Shown: positions 13,145 through 24,717 of the stretch, piece after piece
Numbering within the stretch: the stretch's first letter is position 1
How the letters are laid out: every line of letters begins with the position of its first letter
Source of the DNA: Pleurotus djamor
Lineage: Eukaryota > Basidiomycota > Agaricomycetes > Agaricales > Pleurotaceae
Length of the DNA stretch: 64,000 nucleotides
Direction: 5' to 3'
NCBI GenBank assembly: GCA_029747585.1
Contig: JAPEVF010000166.1
Span: 20,819 to 84,818, forward strand
Position numbers and translations under genes: made by a program
Notes under the pieces: model-generated
Told to the model about the DNA's origin: nothing
Databases searched by the model: none
Seen by the model: only the letters and a program-made list of their open reading frames with translations

Positions 13145-14453
13145 ATGTCCCTCAAAGCTCTATCACTGCCCGAGGACATCTTGAGAATTATCATCGAGTC
13201 ATCCGATAAATTTACGCTTTGTAAACTTCTCCTCGTCTCGAAGCAAATCCACGCTTTCGCCGAACCCATCTTCTACAGGGACGTGTATCTGGACGTATCT
13301 GGATTCCCATCCAACCTTTCTCTATTCCATACCCGTATGACTTCTGATTCTTTACCAAGCACCACTGTTGGAAACCAAGGATACTCCGACCTAATACAAT
13401 CCCGCCGTCAACAATCCCTTTCCCTTTGCGTCAAATCCTTTTCTGTCGAGTTCGCTGCAGGTCACGATTGGGAGGACATCCAACTACTTGATAGCCTCCT
13501 CCCAACGCTCCTGAACCTTGAATCTTTCTCTTTGCACTTCCACTACTATGATGCACAAATTGGGCGATTCAAGTTCCTTCAAGACGCGCCGCTTGAGGCT
13601 TCGACATCATCCAACATGAACCTTAGGAAGTTCTCCTTCACATCAGAAAATCATGAGGGAGCCATCGACATCACACCCTTTCTTTGCTCTCATCCCAACT
13701 TGGAGTATATTCAACTCTACACGGATATGTTGTACGTAGATCCAGGGGATCAACATCAACTATCATTCCCGAACCTCAAAGCGTACGGAGGGTACCTTTC
13801 ACCGCGAACACTGTCACAATCAGCTGCAGCTCTCACTTATGCCCGCCTGCCGTTGGAAACAGAAGGAGTACCAGAGATGCCTGCATTGTCTACCTTGTCG
13901 ATTGATTCACGCCAAGAATACACCTTTGCTCCGTTAAAGGTGATCTTATCTCGAGCTCGAAACGTAAAAAACCTGGAGATCTTCGACGTAAGTATCGGCA
14001 CCACCCAAATTCAGAGACGACATTTCTAAATCATTCTCGGCTCGTCAGTTCGACGCCCGATGGGACTTCTGGGAGGGTTTAAATGAGGTCCTCGATGGTT
14101 CCAACATCAAACACATCCGCATCGTAATTGACTCTGACTCTTACTGGAATACATTCAAAGTTCGAAGCGTCTTTTCTCGTCAAACAGATGGACTACTGGG
14201 CTGCATTGAGCTGCAAAGGTCGGCAGAGGGGCGCTGGTATGAGCCCAACTATGGCCAATCTTCAATTTCCTCCCGACCAACAAGCACACGATGGTATAAA
14301 GGTCGAGAGGATGCCGTGGTAGTTGAGTGGGAGTGCAGAGAGGAAGAAGTTTGGCTGTTGGACTGGGAGCGAGATGCTCACATTTGTCCGTGTTCCCAGT
14401 CGGATCGACGGATCGCCTGTTTTGATTGGGGAAGAACCAAGGAAACGCGGTAG
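13145..14453 (+). CDS. F-box protein
   Basis: Two exons (13145-13987 and 14049-14453, phase 0) encode 415 residues. The N-terminal ~50 residues match the F-box pattern: LPEDILRIIIE, then a hydrophobic helix with LLLVSKQIHAFAEPIFYRDV. F-box proteins link substrates to SKP1-CUL1 ubiquitin ligases. The rest has spaced leucine-rich strands (LLNLESFSLHF, HPNLEYIQLY, NVKNLEIFD), suggesting a degenerate LRR-like receptor surface, as in the large expanded F-box families of Agaricomycetes. The substrate is unknown. The C-terminus is rich in Trp and Glu, and the reading frame is clean to its stop. Confidence 0.8.
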
Positions 14454-14984
14454 CGGTCGATGGCAGGAGGAGTTTCAGAGGATTCGAACTTCGACCGTGA
14501 GCTGGATGCTTCAGACGCTCAGTGGAAGGGTTGATGAATCTCGCCTTCGGACACAGTTATTTCCGGCTGAAGGTTGAAGGGAACCGAGCTTCGACGAATA
14601 ATGGCCGAAGGGTCGGCCCTACAACCTGGAACCACTCGCCTAGCAACCAAGCAGGACCTATGAATCTTCGTGCACAAGCGAGCAACACCAGCAGCATCAT
14701 ATTTATATTGATGATGTCGAAGAATATACGTAGATGGTCCATGATCCAATTAGTCCGTAAATAATATGAAAAGGTGGTAGATGGGGGATAACCGTTCTAA
14801 GGTGATCAACACAACGATAATGCATGATATACCGAAGACACGAAGAGGACGAATGCGACAAATCGGGAGGGATGCAAAGCAAAGATGTGTCCAGGCGGAA
14901 TTCAAGAGCTGCATGATAGTCGTTACAATGATATTTACTCATGAAAAGTGCAGAGCAATATGAAGAGGCGAAGAATCAAGTAGC
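14454..14984. other. Intergenic spacer between convergent genes
   Basis: This 531-bp region lies between the 3' ends of the F-box and GH17 genes. Open frames of 60-80 codons occur on both strands but lack family resemblance, splice context or codon bias, so I regard them as chance. I see nothing else here. Confidence 0.5.
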
Positions 14985-16875
14985 TCATGGTGAGTCGCAA
15001 GTAGGGAGCTTGAGGTCCTTGAGCGTTCGGCTGTTTCGGAGATCATAATGTTAGTATTCGGCAGAGCGGTCATCGTCATTAGCAACTCACTCTTTGTTGA
15101 AGAGCCCCCAGTGTCCCTATCGACAGAAATCAGTTGGATTATAACTAAGTAAGGTAGACGAGACGTACTTCAACACCACCGAAGCGGAGATCTTTCCACT
15201 CTTCGTCGAAGAGCTGAGAAAGGTTCAGTTACTGGGTAATTGGGAGATTCAAGGAAACCTCACCTCGAAGTAGAAATAGGGGATTCCGGCTGTGTTCGCC
15301 CGACAGACGAAATCATCAAGGAAAATCTATTGAGTGATGTGTTCGTCAGTTGTCGTCGACGATCTCATGATTGCAATCCTACCTGAAGATTGGCTACCGA
15401 AGCATCCGAGGCGCCATTGTTAGCGTTTGAAACATCTGATGAGGCCTAATAACCGTATAAGTATATCAACGGAATATGATCACTGGTCAACGCACACTGG
15501 GCCATCCAGTCTCAGCGATGTACATCTTCGGTGAGTTGGCCAAAGCTGCAGCGGGAGCAACGTTGGTCTCCTCAAAGAAGTTAACCACCCAGTCAGTGGC
15601 GGCTGAAGCGGTAGTGTTGGCAAACCAGGCATGCACGTTCGACAACTACGTCAAGCCGATGAGCAAAACACATCATGTGGGAAAGAAACTGAAACACGCA
15701 CGCCATAGTCGATGCTGCTCAGGACCTGAGTGTTGAAGAAACTTCCAGCGTCAGAGTTACCGACAGGAATGTTCTTCGGAAGATTCATGCTGGTGAGCAT
15801 AGCCTTGGTGTCCTGAATGTAGCGAATAAGGAGAGCAGCCCCTGCAAACCAGCCGATGTAAGCCCGAATTCTGAACAACAACAGCGATATATGGCATACC
15901 TTGCGCACCAACGGCGCCATTAGGATCAGTTCCGCCATTATTGGTACCAAGGTAACTGATAGAGCTCGTCAGCATCAGGTGATCAATCATCTGCTCTAAT
16001 ACGCACTTTAACATGAACTCATTACCGACGGTGACACCAGCAATGTGATCCGTGCCATAGGTCTCGATTGCGTTCCGGATAATATCTCGCTGGCGGATAT
16101 ACACCTCGTCGTCACCAGGTAGCGGATAATTTCCGACATAAACCTGCATGTCGACTTTCGTCTGCTTAATCGCTTCGAGCTGGATGCGAAAGATGCGATG
16201 AGATGCGATGAGATCAGCTTAGAGTGATCACATACCACAAGCGCAGTTTGATTGCAATCTGCGCCATAAAGACGAACCCGAGAGGTCAACTGAGACAGAA
16301 CCTAAGAATAGCAGCATTTCCATCAGGATCTGGACATGAGGAGACAGTTAAAATTGAGCCCACTTGAATATCTTTGATTACGGCCTCTACAGCAATGCAA
16401 GCGGGTTAGCCTGACCGTTCCGTATGCGGTGGAATAGCCAATAGCCGTACGCACCAAGCGAGTTACCGCACTCTGGGAGCAGCGAGCCCTCTGGCGTATA
16501 CGCCATTCCATAGAATGCCTTGTGAAGTTTTGGATCTTTGACGAAAGTACTTGGGTCATTTGGATCCGTTTGCGTGGGTCCATTAGAACCGGACGAAGGT
16601 GAAGACGAAGATGACGAAGAAGAAGAGTTTCGCTGCGAGACAGCCACGCCGACTCCAACAGCAATACCAATGATACCGACGAGAGCGATGATTGAACCGA
16701 TGACCTAGAGAAATCGTTTCCTGCATGAGCGCCAGTCCGCAGACCACATAAAGTACAAGGAACGCACAATCCACTTGGAGCGGCGTTTCTGTGCAGCACT
16801 CTTCTCCATGGCGTGTGCGAGACCGGTGCTACTTCCGTTAACGTATTGATAGTTTGTGTTATTTGTGTAAGACAT
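14985..16875 (-). CDS. Membrane-anchored GH17 family beta-1,3-glucan hydrolase
   Basis: Thirteen exons (16875-16768, 16704-16455, 16386-16364, 16301-16236, 16179-16007, 15955-15900, 15841-15702, 15645-15496, 15445-15383, 15326-15264, 15213-15169, 15116-15091, 15030-14985) sum to 1209 nt, 402 residues. A short cytoplasmic N-terminus is followed by one hydrophobic helix (VIGSIIALVGIIGIAVGVGV) and a Ser-rich stalk, giving a type II membrane protein with an extracellular enzyme domain. GH17 landmarks are LTSRVRLYGADCNQT, the proton-donor Glu in GVTVGNEFML and the nucleophile Glu in YIAETGWPS. Such enzymes remodel cell-wall beta-glucan. The protein ends LKLPTCDSP. The exon density, with several exons of 23-66 nt, is the highest in the window. 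Confidence 0.9.
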
Positions 16876-17314
16876 TGAAACCGGGATGGTCAACGGTCAA
16901 AGATGTAGTACAATGAGGAACGAGTGTGAGGCCAACTGTCCGAGCAGTCAAGGACTCGAAAGCTGGTTAAGCGACGGAGAAGAAGAAAGGAAGAGGATGG
17001 GTGTTGAGGATGGTGGTGGTCGTGAAGAGAGAAAGGTTGTGCGCAGAGTGGGGAGGGGAGATGATCGTGAAAAGAGTCGCTTGTGTTGTTCGAATGCCAA
17101 GTGGACAGCAACCGCTCGCCACTGCAATCACAGACAGAACAGTCACGTGGCAAGGGCCTCAGAAGGGGAACAAGCTCAAACAAGAAATCCAAGACGAACA
17201 AAACAAATGATTACTTGGGTTGGCCTTGTGCGACCAAGTTCACCGGTAAAGTACACAAAAAAGACCACGATTTACTGTTAGAAATAAGGAGGATATAAGT
17301 AGAGTACATTTATT
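16876..17314. other. Intergenic spacer, RIB1 3' to GH17 5'
   Basis: This 439-bp region should contain the GH17 promoter, since that gene reads leftward from 16875. It is purine-rich on the plus strand at 16970-17060 (GAAGAAGAAAGG-type), meaning pyrimidine-rich upstream of the GH17 start on the coding strand. I see no gene. Confidence 0.5.
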
Positions 17315-18793
17315 TCAGGCCTCTGGGTCTTCTAGCCAGAGCGGAAGCATGTGCCCCATACGCAGCACTTTCGTCCGTAGATATTTGTCCAAGTCCTCGC
17401 CATGCACGGCGCCGCCACCAATAAGCGTCGCGCCTGCAGGCCTGTCGGCCTCGGCCCCAGCGACAATCTTTTCTGAGAAAGGCTCGGGGCCAAGAAGTGG
17501 GTTGGCGGTAACAGCAAGGTTAGGATTCCGTGCCTTCCAACTCCGAGGTATCATTGGAACGCGATCAACGACGGACACGCCCTCCGCTTTGAGTGCCTCG
17601 ATCTTGTCGGGATTGTTCGTCAACACCCTCACGCCGTCTCCAAGCCCCAGATCCCGTAATATCGCACCAGCGATTTCATATCCTCTCTCGTCCGCTTTAT
17701 GCCCGAGCATCAAGTTGGCCGTAACGGTGTCATGACCTAAATCTTGCAAATTGTATGCACGAATTTTGGAAAGAAGTCCGATCCCGCGGCCCTCCTGGCG
17801 AAGATAGACGACGGCACCCCGTCCGGGAATCTCTGTGGGCGGGTATGTAGGAAGTGTGATGGGTTGAGAGATTTGACGTATGGCTTCGTCTAGCTGCTCT
17901 CCACAGTCGCACCGCATACTCCCCACAGTCTCGCCTGTGAAACACTCTGAATGTATACGGATGAGGGGAGCCGGAACATGGTGATGGTATACGGGCTTGG
18001 ATGTGTGGGAGTTCGGCGAAAGAGCTGTTTTCGAAGTAGGCGACAATTTCCCAACATAAGCCCCCCGTGTAATCCGATCCATTTCCGTCTCGGAGTCGTT
18101 CCATACGGAGTCTAATGATTGAGATCTAATGTGGAGGGATGATGACGATGAAGCAGAGCTCGAGAACTGTGCTGGGTCGATTACGATGGCCAGGTGCTCC
18201 TTGTTATCGCGGTTATTGTGATACAGATGCAGGAAGGCTGGGCCATGCGGGGTAGGGATCCGGGTGCGAGCCATACATTTTACCTCCAACGGCGGCGGGG
18301 TCGCGACCGCGGATATGCGTGTTTCTGATAGGGATTTAGCGATGGCATCTGAGCCGTTGAGAGCGGGCGATGTTGCCGTGGGCGGTCGACGCTTTTTGGA
18401 TGCTGGGGGAGTGTTTGCCGTGTTGAGCGAGTCTTCACATGGTGCACCGTTTTCTTTCCCATCTCCCAGCTGCAAACGTTTGCTGCGGGGAGCTTGGCGA
18501 CTAACGTAGACCATTCGCCTGCGTCTCTCTTCCCTTTCCGTGGCATCCTCTGGCGCAAATTTAGACCAGTCTATACCGCCCTCATCTTGAGGCAGCATGA
18601 CACCGGGAAAGAAGTCGTGGTGGTAGTGGTTCCTAGTGACATGGGGGCCTGATGCAAAGGCAGCAGCGATGAGCAAGGGGTCCAGCTCAGCATCCCGTCT
18701 CTGTAGGACAGACTTTGGGGTTGGGATCATTGGCCCGGTAAGCATCTCGAGGAGAGCTTCATCGGAATGAGCCAATTCTGCCTGGTGAAGCAT
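17315..18793 (-). CDS. RIB1: GTP cyclohydrolase II (riboflavin biosynthesis)
   Basis: This enzyme opens GTP to 2,5-diamino-6-ribosylamino-pyrimidinone phosphate, the first step of riboflavin synthesis. A single long exon encodes 492 residues from the ATG at 18793. A possible short upstream exon is not excluded, because the frame stays open to 18928 and an acceptor-like TTTCTCCAG sits just before this ATG. The catalytic core shows the zinc-binding HSECFTGETVGSMRCDCGEQ (around residue 280) and the GTP-binding YLRQEGRGIGLLSKIRAYNL (around 330), then LTNNPDKIEALKAEGV and VDRVPM. The N-terminal ~230 residues are the low-conservation extension seen in many fungal RIB1 proteins. The stop follows a short tail, LPLWLEDPEA. 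Confidence 0.93.
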   Translation of the reverse strand: MLHQAELAHSDEALLEMLTGPMIPTPKSVLQRRDAELDPLLIAAAFASGPHVTRNHYHHDFFPGVMLPQDEGGIDWSKFAPEDATEREERRRRMVYVSRQAPRSKRLQLGDGKENGAPCEDSLNTANTPPASKKRRPPTATSPALNGSDAIAKSLSETRISAVATPPPLEVKCMARTRIPTPHGPAFLHLYHNNRDNKEHLAIVIDPAQFSSSASSSSSLHIRSQSLDSVWNDSETEMDRITRGAYVGKLSPTSKTALSPNSHTSKPVYHHHVPAPLIRIHSECFTGETVGSMRCDCGEQLDEAIRQISQPITLPTYPPTEIPGRGAVVYLRQEGRGIGLLSKIRAYNLQDLGHDTVTANLMLGHKADERGYEIAGAILRDLGLGDGVRVLTNNPDKIEALKAEGVSVVDRVPMIPRSWKARNPNLAVTANPLLGPEPFSEKIVAGAEADRPAGATLIGGGAVHGEDLDKYLRTKVLRMGHMLPLWLEDPEA

Positions 18794-19305
18794 CTGGAGA
18801 AAGGAGGTAAATCGCGAGTGCGGAAGACCGGAAGTGCAAGAGGATGAATATTGGGAGAGACTGACCGATGAAAGCTTCAGAGTATTTATTAGCCCGAGCG
18901 AGGTCGGGGGAAATGACCGGCTATTCACATGGATTGGTCACAACTCCAGCTTGTCTCGTCTCAAAGTCCGTTAGTGATCAGCTGATGTAAGCACTCCCAC
19001 GCGACGGTGCCTGTTCTCCCAGGTTCTGGTCACTCACTGCGATCACGCGTCCATTTGCTCAATTTTTTGCGAAGTGCTGGTTAAGGAGCCTACATTGTTA
19101 CATATCAACGGGGTCTGGCTCTAACCGTCTGTCCAAGGTCTGTCATTACCCTACTCTACCCTCATAGTATAGTCCTATGTCTGGCCATCGTCCATGTATC
19201 AAGCAAGAACTGGACGGAAAGAATGAGAGACAACGCCATTATGGTCAATGTGTTCGGGCTGATCGTAGGATCATTGTATCCATATAGTTGGGGGTTGATA
19301 CATTG
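18794..19305. other. Intergenic spacer upstream of RIB1
   Basis: This 512-bp region contains the RIB1 5' flank and the 3' flank of the next minus-strand gene. A leader or extra 5' exon of RIB1 may lie at 18794-18930. No independent gene is visible. Confidence 0.4.
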
Positions 19306-20147
19306 TCAGCCATGATTTGACTGTGCTTGCACAAGCGATGATTGAGCGACCGGGTGGGAAAGGTATATCGAATCATCGGAATCAGAGCGGCCATGAGATG
19401 TAGAAGACGTTGACGACGCAGAATCCGATGAATGATGCGTTCGACTGAGCAGAGCAGTCTGGTTACCAAGTCCCTCGTAAGATGGTGGTCGAGGCAAGTA
19501 AGGCGGCGGAGGCTCCACAAACGATACCGGACGTCTCAGTCTCTGCGCTTGTTGCATTTCCTCCATCTCCCGCTGCAACCGATGCCTCGCAACGACATCA
19601 GCGATCCGATCCCTCCTGGGTGTGCGGCGGTAACTGTATAGACATCTGGTGATGCACACGACCAGAGCTAGTGCAGCAAGTCCTCCGAATACCTCGAAGA
19701 AGATAGCAACAGGCTTTTGTTTCGTCGGACCTGTGCGTCTGTCGCGTGGAGGTGGATGTGGTGGAATGTCACCTTCTTCGAAGGGCTCGGGGACCGGAGC
19801 GGGCGTGGGTCTACTTGGTAGGTGGGTACCAAGTTTCGGGGGAATATGTGGACCTTTAGTGCGGGTCGCTGTAGATCTGAACGAGGTAGGCGTCTGTGTG
19901 CGACGGTGGGAAAGGGAAGATGATGTGGGGGCGACAGATGTAGAATTGGTGAAGAGTGAGGTAGGGCTAGACGAGGTGGCCGACAAAGAGGCCGACGATG
20001 TCGGTGCTGCCAAAAATCTAGGATACGTCGGCAGTAGGATTGAATGAGCATAATTTTGTTTAACCCCGGATACTGTGCAACGTACAGAGGCGAGAAACAG
20101 AGCAAAAAGCAAACAGTATAGAGAAGGATGCGAGAGCAAATAAACAT
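19306..20147 (-). CDS. Single-pass membrane protein with Ser/Thr-rich ectodomain and PY motifs
   Basis: Two exons (20147-20086 and 20017-19306) encode 257 residues. The spliced start gives MFICSRILLYTVCFLLCF, a signal peptide, and removes a 68-nt intron that would otherwise break the frame. A Ser/Thr/Pro-rich, probably O-glycosylated segment follows. Next is one transmembrane helix (VAIFFEVFGGLAALALVVCI) and a basic cytoplasmic stretch (YRRTPRRDRIADVVARHRL). The cytoplasmic tail carries EPPPPYLPRPPSYEGL, resembling PPxY motifs bound by WW domains of Rsp5/NEDD4 ubiquitin ligases. The layout resembles wall-stress sensors or arrestin/Rsp5 adaptors, but I recognise no named family. Confidence 0.7.
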
Positions 20148-23100
20148 GCCGCGAAAGCAGGTGGGCTGGGTATTTGTGTCAAGGGGAGTAGTTGGAAGAA
20201 ATGAATGAGGGGGGCATGGTCTAAGGAAGGCTAGCGTTGGACGAGGTGCTAGCGAGAACACAAGGACGCTAGTGGTCGTTCGTGATGACGAGCAGAGACG
20301 TTTTGTTGGGCGAGCGGGGGGACGCCACGACGTCGCGCTCACCGTCGCCAACGATGCCCAAGGATGCCTTGATGGACCGCGAGGGAGAAAAGAGAGAAGG
20401 AAACGGGACCACTTTGGCGCGGTCACGGTTTTGTGACAACGGACTTGGAATTTTCGCAGCACAAGATCCCTATCTACGGCAAAACAAATGATCCAGCTCA
20501 TTCAAATGCAAACTTACAACAGCCCCATTACTACTAGTAAAGACGGTTTCGATGGCCGAAAACAACTTGCTTACCCCTTCAGATAATGCGAGCTGGTCTG
20601 TATTTATTACTCCTACACATTATTGTACACATCTAGATTCTACAACCCCGCTCCGGATTGAAACCACCTCGAGCCACAAGGCGGTATTGGTGGGAATCAA
20701 GAGATGTCAGCAAGGGGGATACGCATTCGCCAGCGAAGATACGGACATCAGCAAGGTCGGAAAAGCTGTAATGGTCATTGAGTAAGGACTATCTCAAGCT
20801 GGGCGTTCAGGGATGACCGAACGGTCGGGGTAAGGGCGTGAGGTCTGCGTGAGGTTGGGGCCTCACGCATCCAGGGAAAGCCTCAACATCTTCGGTGAAG
20901 AAGAGGTAGTTGCAGCAAACAAAGCTTGTAGATTGTGGGGATGATAATGTTGACGGACCTGCTCAGAGGAGAAATCGCGTTTCGTCGGGTTACATGGCAT
21001 CGAGAAAAACGGACCAAACGGTAGATAACGCGCCTTGGCGATGAACATGATTGCTGAAGATACATGGGTGAGATCTTGAGACAACCATCGACTCGGGCAT
21101 ATCGGTTATCACTATAAGTAGAGTAGAGGTGAAGATAGGTGGAGGGATCTTATGATCCTCTCTCGAAGACTCAGCTAATCAGGGCATTTAATATTTTGGG
21201 AGTCCGTCACCCTCCGTAGAGCCCCCTCGATTGATTTCGCACTCGTCTTCTGGGTAGTGGGTTGACGTGCGACTCTCAACGGAGATCTTTTGCCGACATT
21301 GCGACACAGACTTGCAAAGGTGCTGTTTTCATGAAAGGAAGGCTCCTGGTAAGTGATACAACCCCGTGAGTTAAGAGTTAAGAGGTGATACATGACACAT
21401 TGGTGTCCAAAGATAGGTCCGGCGTGTAGGTCTTCAGTCGCCCTGTGATAAACTTAGCGAACTCTTGGAGCTTAAAGATCCACGAACGGCGAGAGCTGAA
21501 AGACGAGAGGGCAAGAAAACCAGTTGATGGCGACTAAGAGAGACAAAAAGGCGATGCGATCTTCATAGGGTTGGAACGATGGAACGTGGCGGCCATAACA
21601 AATAACAGGTCAAATAAATCCCAAGTTGACAAACATCAGCTTAAGATGGATATGAACGAGAGAAGACAAAAGCCTACTTGGATTCGCGCAGGTGACGACG
21701 CAAGGTATGATATATGAAGCCTGGTATAAGTCGTTCTCGTTTAGCGTGACAGTAGAGGAAGTCGCTTGAGTTCGAACTATGTTGCAGACACCGATCGCGA
21801 TCAAGGCACCTCAGCGATGAACGTAGAGACATGGCTGAGCCAATAGTCAACTCCCGGGCACACCGGTGGCCACGAAAAAAGCGGAGATTGGTGGAGGGAT
21901 CTTGCAATCAAGGTAGTCCTGGTTTTTGTAAGGCTCAGTTGATCGGATGATTGTGAAAGTCCGTCGCTCTTAGAGTCCCCTCGATTGAAATGTCGATTGA
22001 ATTGTCGTTAGATCTCCGAGAGAGGAGACGTTGTGGAGGAGGTGGTGTGTGTGTCGGTATGTGCGTGCGTGCCCTGCGAAGCGGTGCGGGAGACAATAAA
22101 TGGGAGCGAAGTCAAGGCGAAATTCGAACTTGTGTTGACGTCGGTCAGTCGATCGATTGTAGTAAATATCAGATGGTCGAACTGAGCTCGTGTTGACAGT
22201 GGGCAGCGTTAGATAATAACACTCGTATCGAACTTGGGCAGGCAGACAGTCGGTAGCTCGATCACTTGTAGTTGTAGTTGGCGGAGAAGGCGGGAAGGTG
22301 AGAGTCGAGCGAAATGGGGAGGAAGATGCTAGAAAAGAGGACATGAATAAAAAGAAGGTTGGAAAAATCAGTCTGGTAAATTGCTGTGGTTTGTAGAGAA
22401 AACATGGATTTGTTTCATACTAAAGGAGCTTGTATTAAGGTAGTGGTTTGAGCAGTAGAAAGAGGGAGGAAGTACAGACATAGAACAGAAACATGAATGA
22501 TGAGAAGTGTGAGGAGAATCGAGTCGAGAATGACACAGTTTTCTCAGGAAAGGAGTCCGAGTAGCGAATTGATTCGCAAGTTGGGTGTGAGAGAGTAACG
22601 AGAGAATGGGTTTGAGAACCTGTATGTAAAGCACGAAGATGGATGAGGAGGGACTATAGTGGGTGGGCGTGCTGGAAGTGCGGAAGTAGCAAAAATGGAA
22701 ATGAGCGACATGTGATCTAGGGAAAAGGGGAAGAGTTTCGAGTGGGGCCAAGAGTTGGGAGGCGAAACGGCCAAGGAGCGCTAAGGCAGAGCCAGAGTGA
22801 GTTCCGTTCTGAGAACGATGAGAATCTCATACCTGAAGGCAAAAATACACGGCACCAACCTAAATCGCCTGCAGAGGGATGCAAGAACAAAAAGAGGCCA
22901 GAAAGAAGCACTCAAAGCCACGTCGTCGTTGAGGACATGTTGCAGCCCAAGACAACGGCAGGTTTGGGCCCTAAGAAAAGATGTTTGGACCAAGAAAGGA
23001 TGCGACTGGTCTGCCGTGGCTGGGAGATATCCTAACGTGTGGACTAGAAGATTTCAGAGACGAAGACAACATAATTGAAACCGGAGAATTGAGGCTATCG

Positions 23101-24717
23101 CGCATAACCGTCGCGGAATCAGCCTACCTCATGTGGAAAGTACGATGCGAAAGCCAAGCGAAAGGGTAATCCAAAACAACAACACCCCACATACAATACA
23201 GGAATCAAGGGTAAATGGCAACACGCAACGAACCAGGGGTTGGAACTGGACAGAAAACTAACAAATGCTCGGAAGTTCGGACAAAAGGTGACTCCGAAGA
23301 AGAGAGTATATGACGCTTGGAGGGGGGTTGAAAGACAGAAAGAACCGCCCTCAGTCGCCCTGTAATGAACCTAGCAAACTCTTGAAGCTTGAAGATCCAT
23401 AAAGGGCGAGAGTTGAAAGAGGAGGGAACAAGTCAACAGCGATCAAGGCAAATCAAAGGCGAAAGCGACCTTCACAGTGCGAGGCTGAGGGCAGCATATC
23501 TGGGTTGAACGCGGTGTTGTGAGAACGGCGTCTATCCCCGACGGTCGGTGGTCAGAAAACTGAAGGTCGGCGACCAGTCGGGGGGAGGTCGGGAGACGAC
23601 CTGTCCGGCCTCAGGCCTCATGGTTTGTCAGGGCAGGACCGACTCCTGGAGCTTCTCCTAACCCCCTTGCGCTTGTTAGCTTGTTACCACCAATATTGCA
23701 GCGATATACAGAACTTCAATCTACCTTGAAGTTGGATTTGACTGCAGGACGAAACAGCAATGGCGTCAAAAACATTGAACAGCTCGTGGTGGCGAGACCA
23801 GTTGACTTACCATTCAATGTCAACACTGCCCACGGGATTACACAAATTCAGCGCGGGGCATCACGCAGCTCCAAGGATGAGCCAGAACGCTACGAGCCCA
23901 TTGGTATGGATGCCAAAAGTGTGGAAGATGACACCGGCATAACAAGGCAAATGAATTGCTTGACAAGCATCAGCATGGGATGGATGTGAATGAATGAAGA
24001 CGAAAGCCTACTTGGGTTCATGGGGACACACGGGTGACGAAGCAATGTATAAAGCCCAGGTAGTCGTTCTCCTTGAGCAGTAACGACTAGCGAGAAAGTC
24101 GCGATATCGATCGCGATTGATATGGCGGCCCCTCCGAGTTCAGAGTCCAAGGCGAGGGTGGTTGCAAAGAGTAGAGCACAACATTCAGGTGTCAAGCGAC
24201 AATGTGCCGATCTAACCAACCATGCACTTCTGATTTCGAAGATTGACAATCCAGGCAAACATGCTGCATCGATGAGGCAATGTCGACATCGATCGACCTC
24301 GTTTGCGCCGGACCATGGACATACTTACATATTCGTATATCACGATGCCAGGCTCGCGTATGATGATGAGGGTCTGATGATAAGATAGAAGAGGAAGTTA
24401 TTTTGGCGTGCGAGCGGGTGAGAAACTGACATGGCGTCTAGTGTGACTTGGAGCATCAATGTTGACTGGCGCTCGTCGCTGTCGTGGACGGTGAGCACGA
24501 CGGTATGGTGGTGGTGAAGAATGAAGAGGATGGCAACGCGACTTGGGCGTTTTGGGGCGGGCCGCCACACGAGTATGGTGCAAGGATACGCGGAGTTGGA
24601 AAAAGAGAAGCTTCCCTGAGGCACGAAGGTAAATTGGTTTGCTAATAGGCAAGGCCGTCTCAGCAACCCAAAAGCAATTGCAATCACCGTTTTCCCTTTG
24701 TCTCCCTCCCCCGCACC
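20148..24717. repeat. Gene-poor region of diverged local repeats
   Basis: I see no supportable gene in these 4.6 kb. Three diverged repeat pairs are recognisable by eye. (A) 21142-21240 and 21892-21993 both begin TGGAGGGATCTT and end near CCCCTCGATTGA. (B) 21428-21570 and 23350-23480 share TCAGTCGCCCTGT and the context AACTCTTG-AGCTT-AAGATCCA. (C) 21605-21800 and 23945-24120 share AAAGCCTACTTGG and GTCGTTCTC. B and C keep their order in both places, so a block was duplicated and later interrupted by about 400 bp. Several frames of 60-130 codons occur, but they have biased, low-complexity translations and no splice support. It may be a decayed repeat or transposon relic. No terminal repeats or transposase motifs were seen. 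Confidence 0.5.

Noticed and set aside
14985..20147. Biosynthetic gene cluster around GH17, RIB1 and the membrane protein
   Set aside because: They belong to unrelated housekeeping or cell-wall processes, with no core synthase, transporter or regulator pattern.
20552..20785. Plus-strand 77-codon frame starting with ATG
   Set aside because: No family match, no splice signals, and it sits in the repeat-rich gene desert; too weak to call.
21970..22775. Several overlapping minus-strand frames of 75-130 codons
   Set aside because: Translations are Ser/His/Pro-rich low complexity from purine-rich DNA, with no splice structure or family resemblance.
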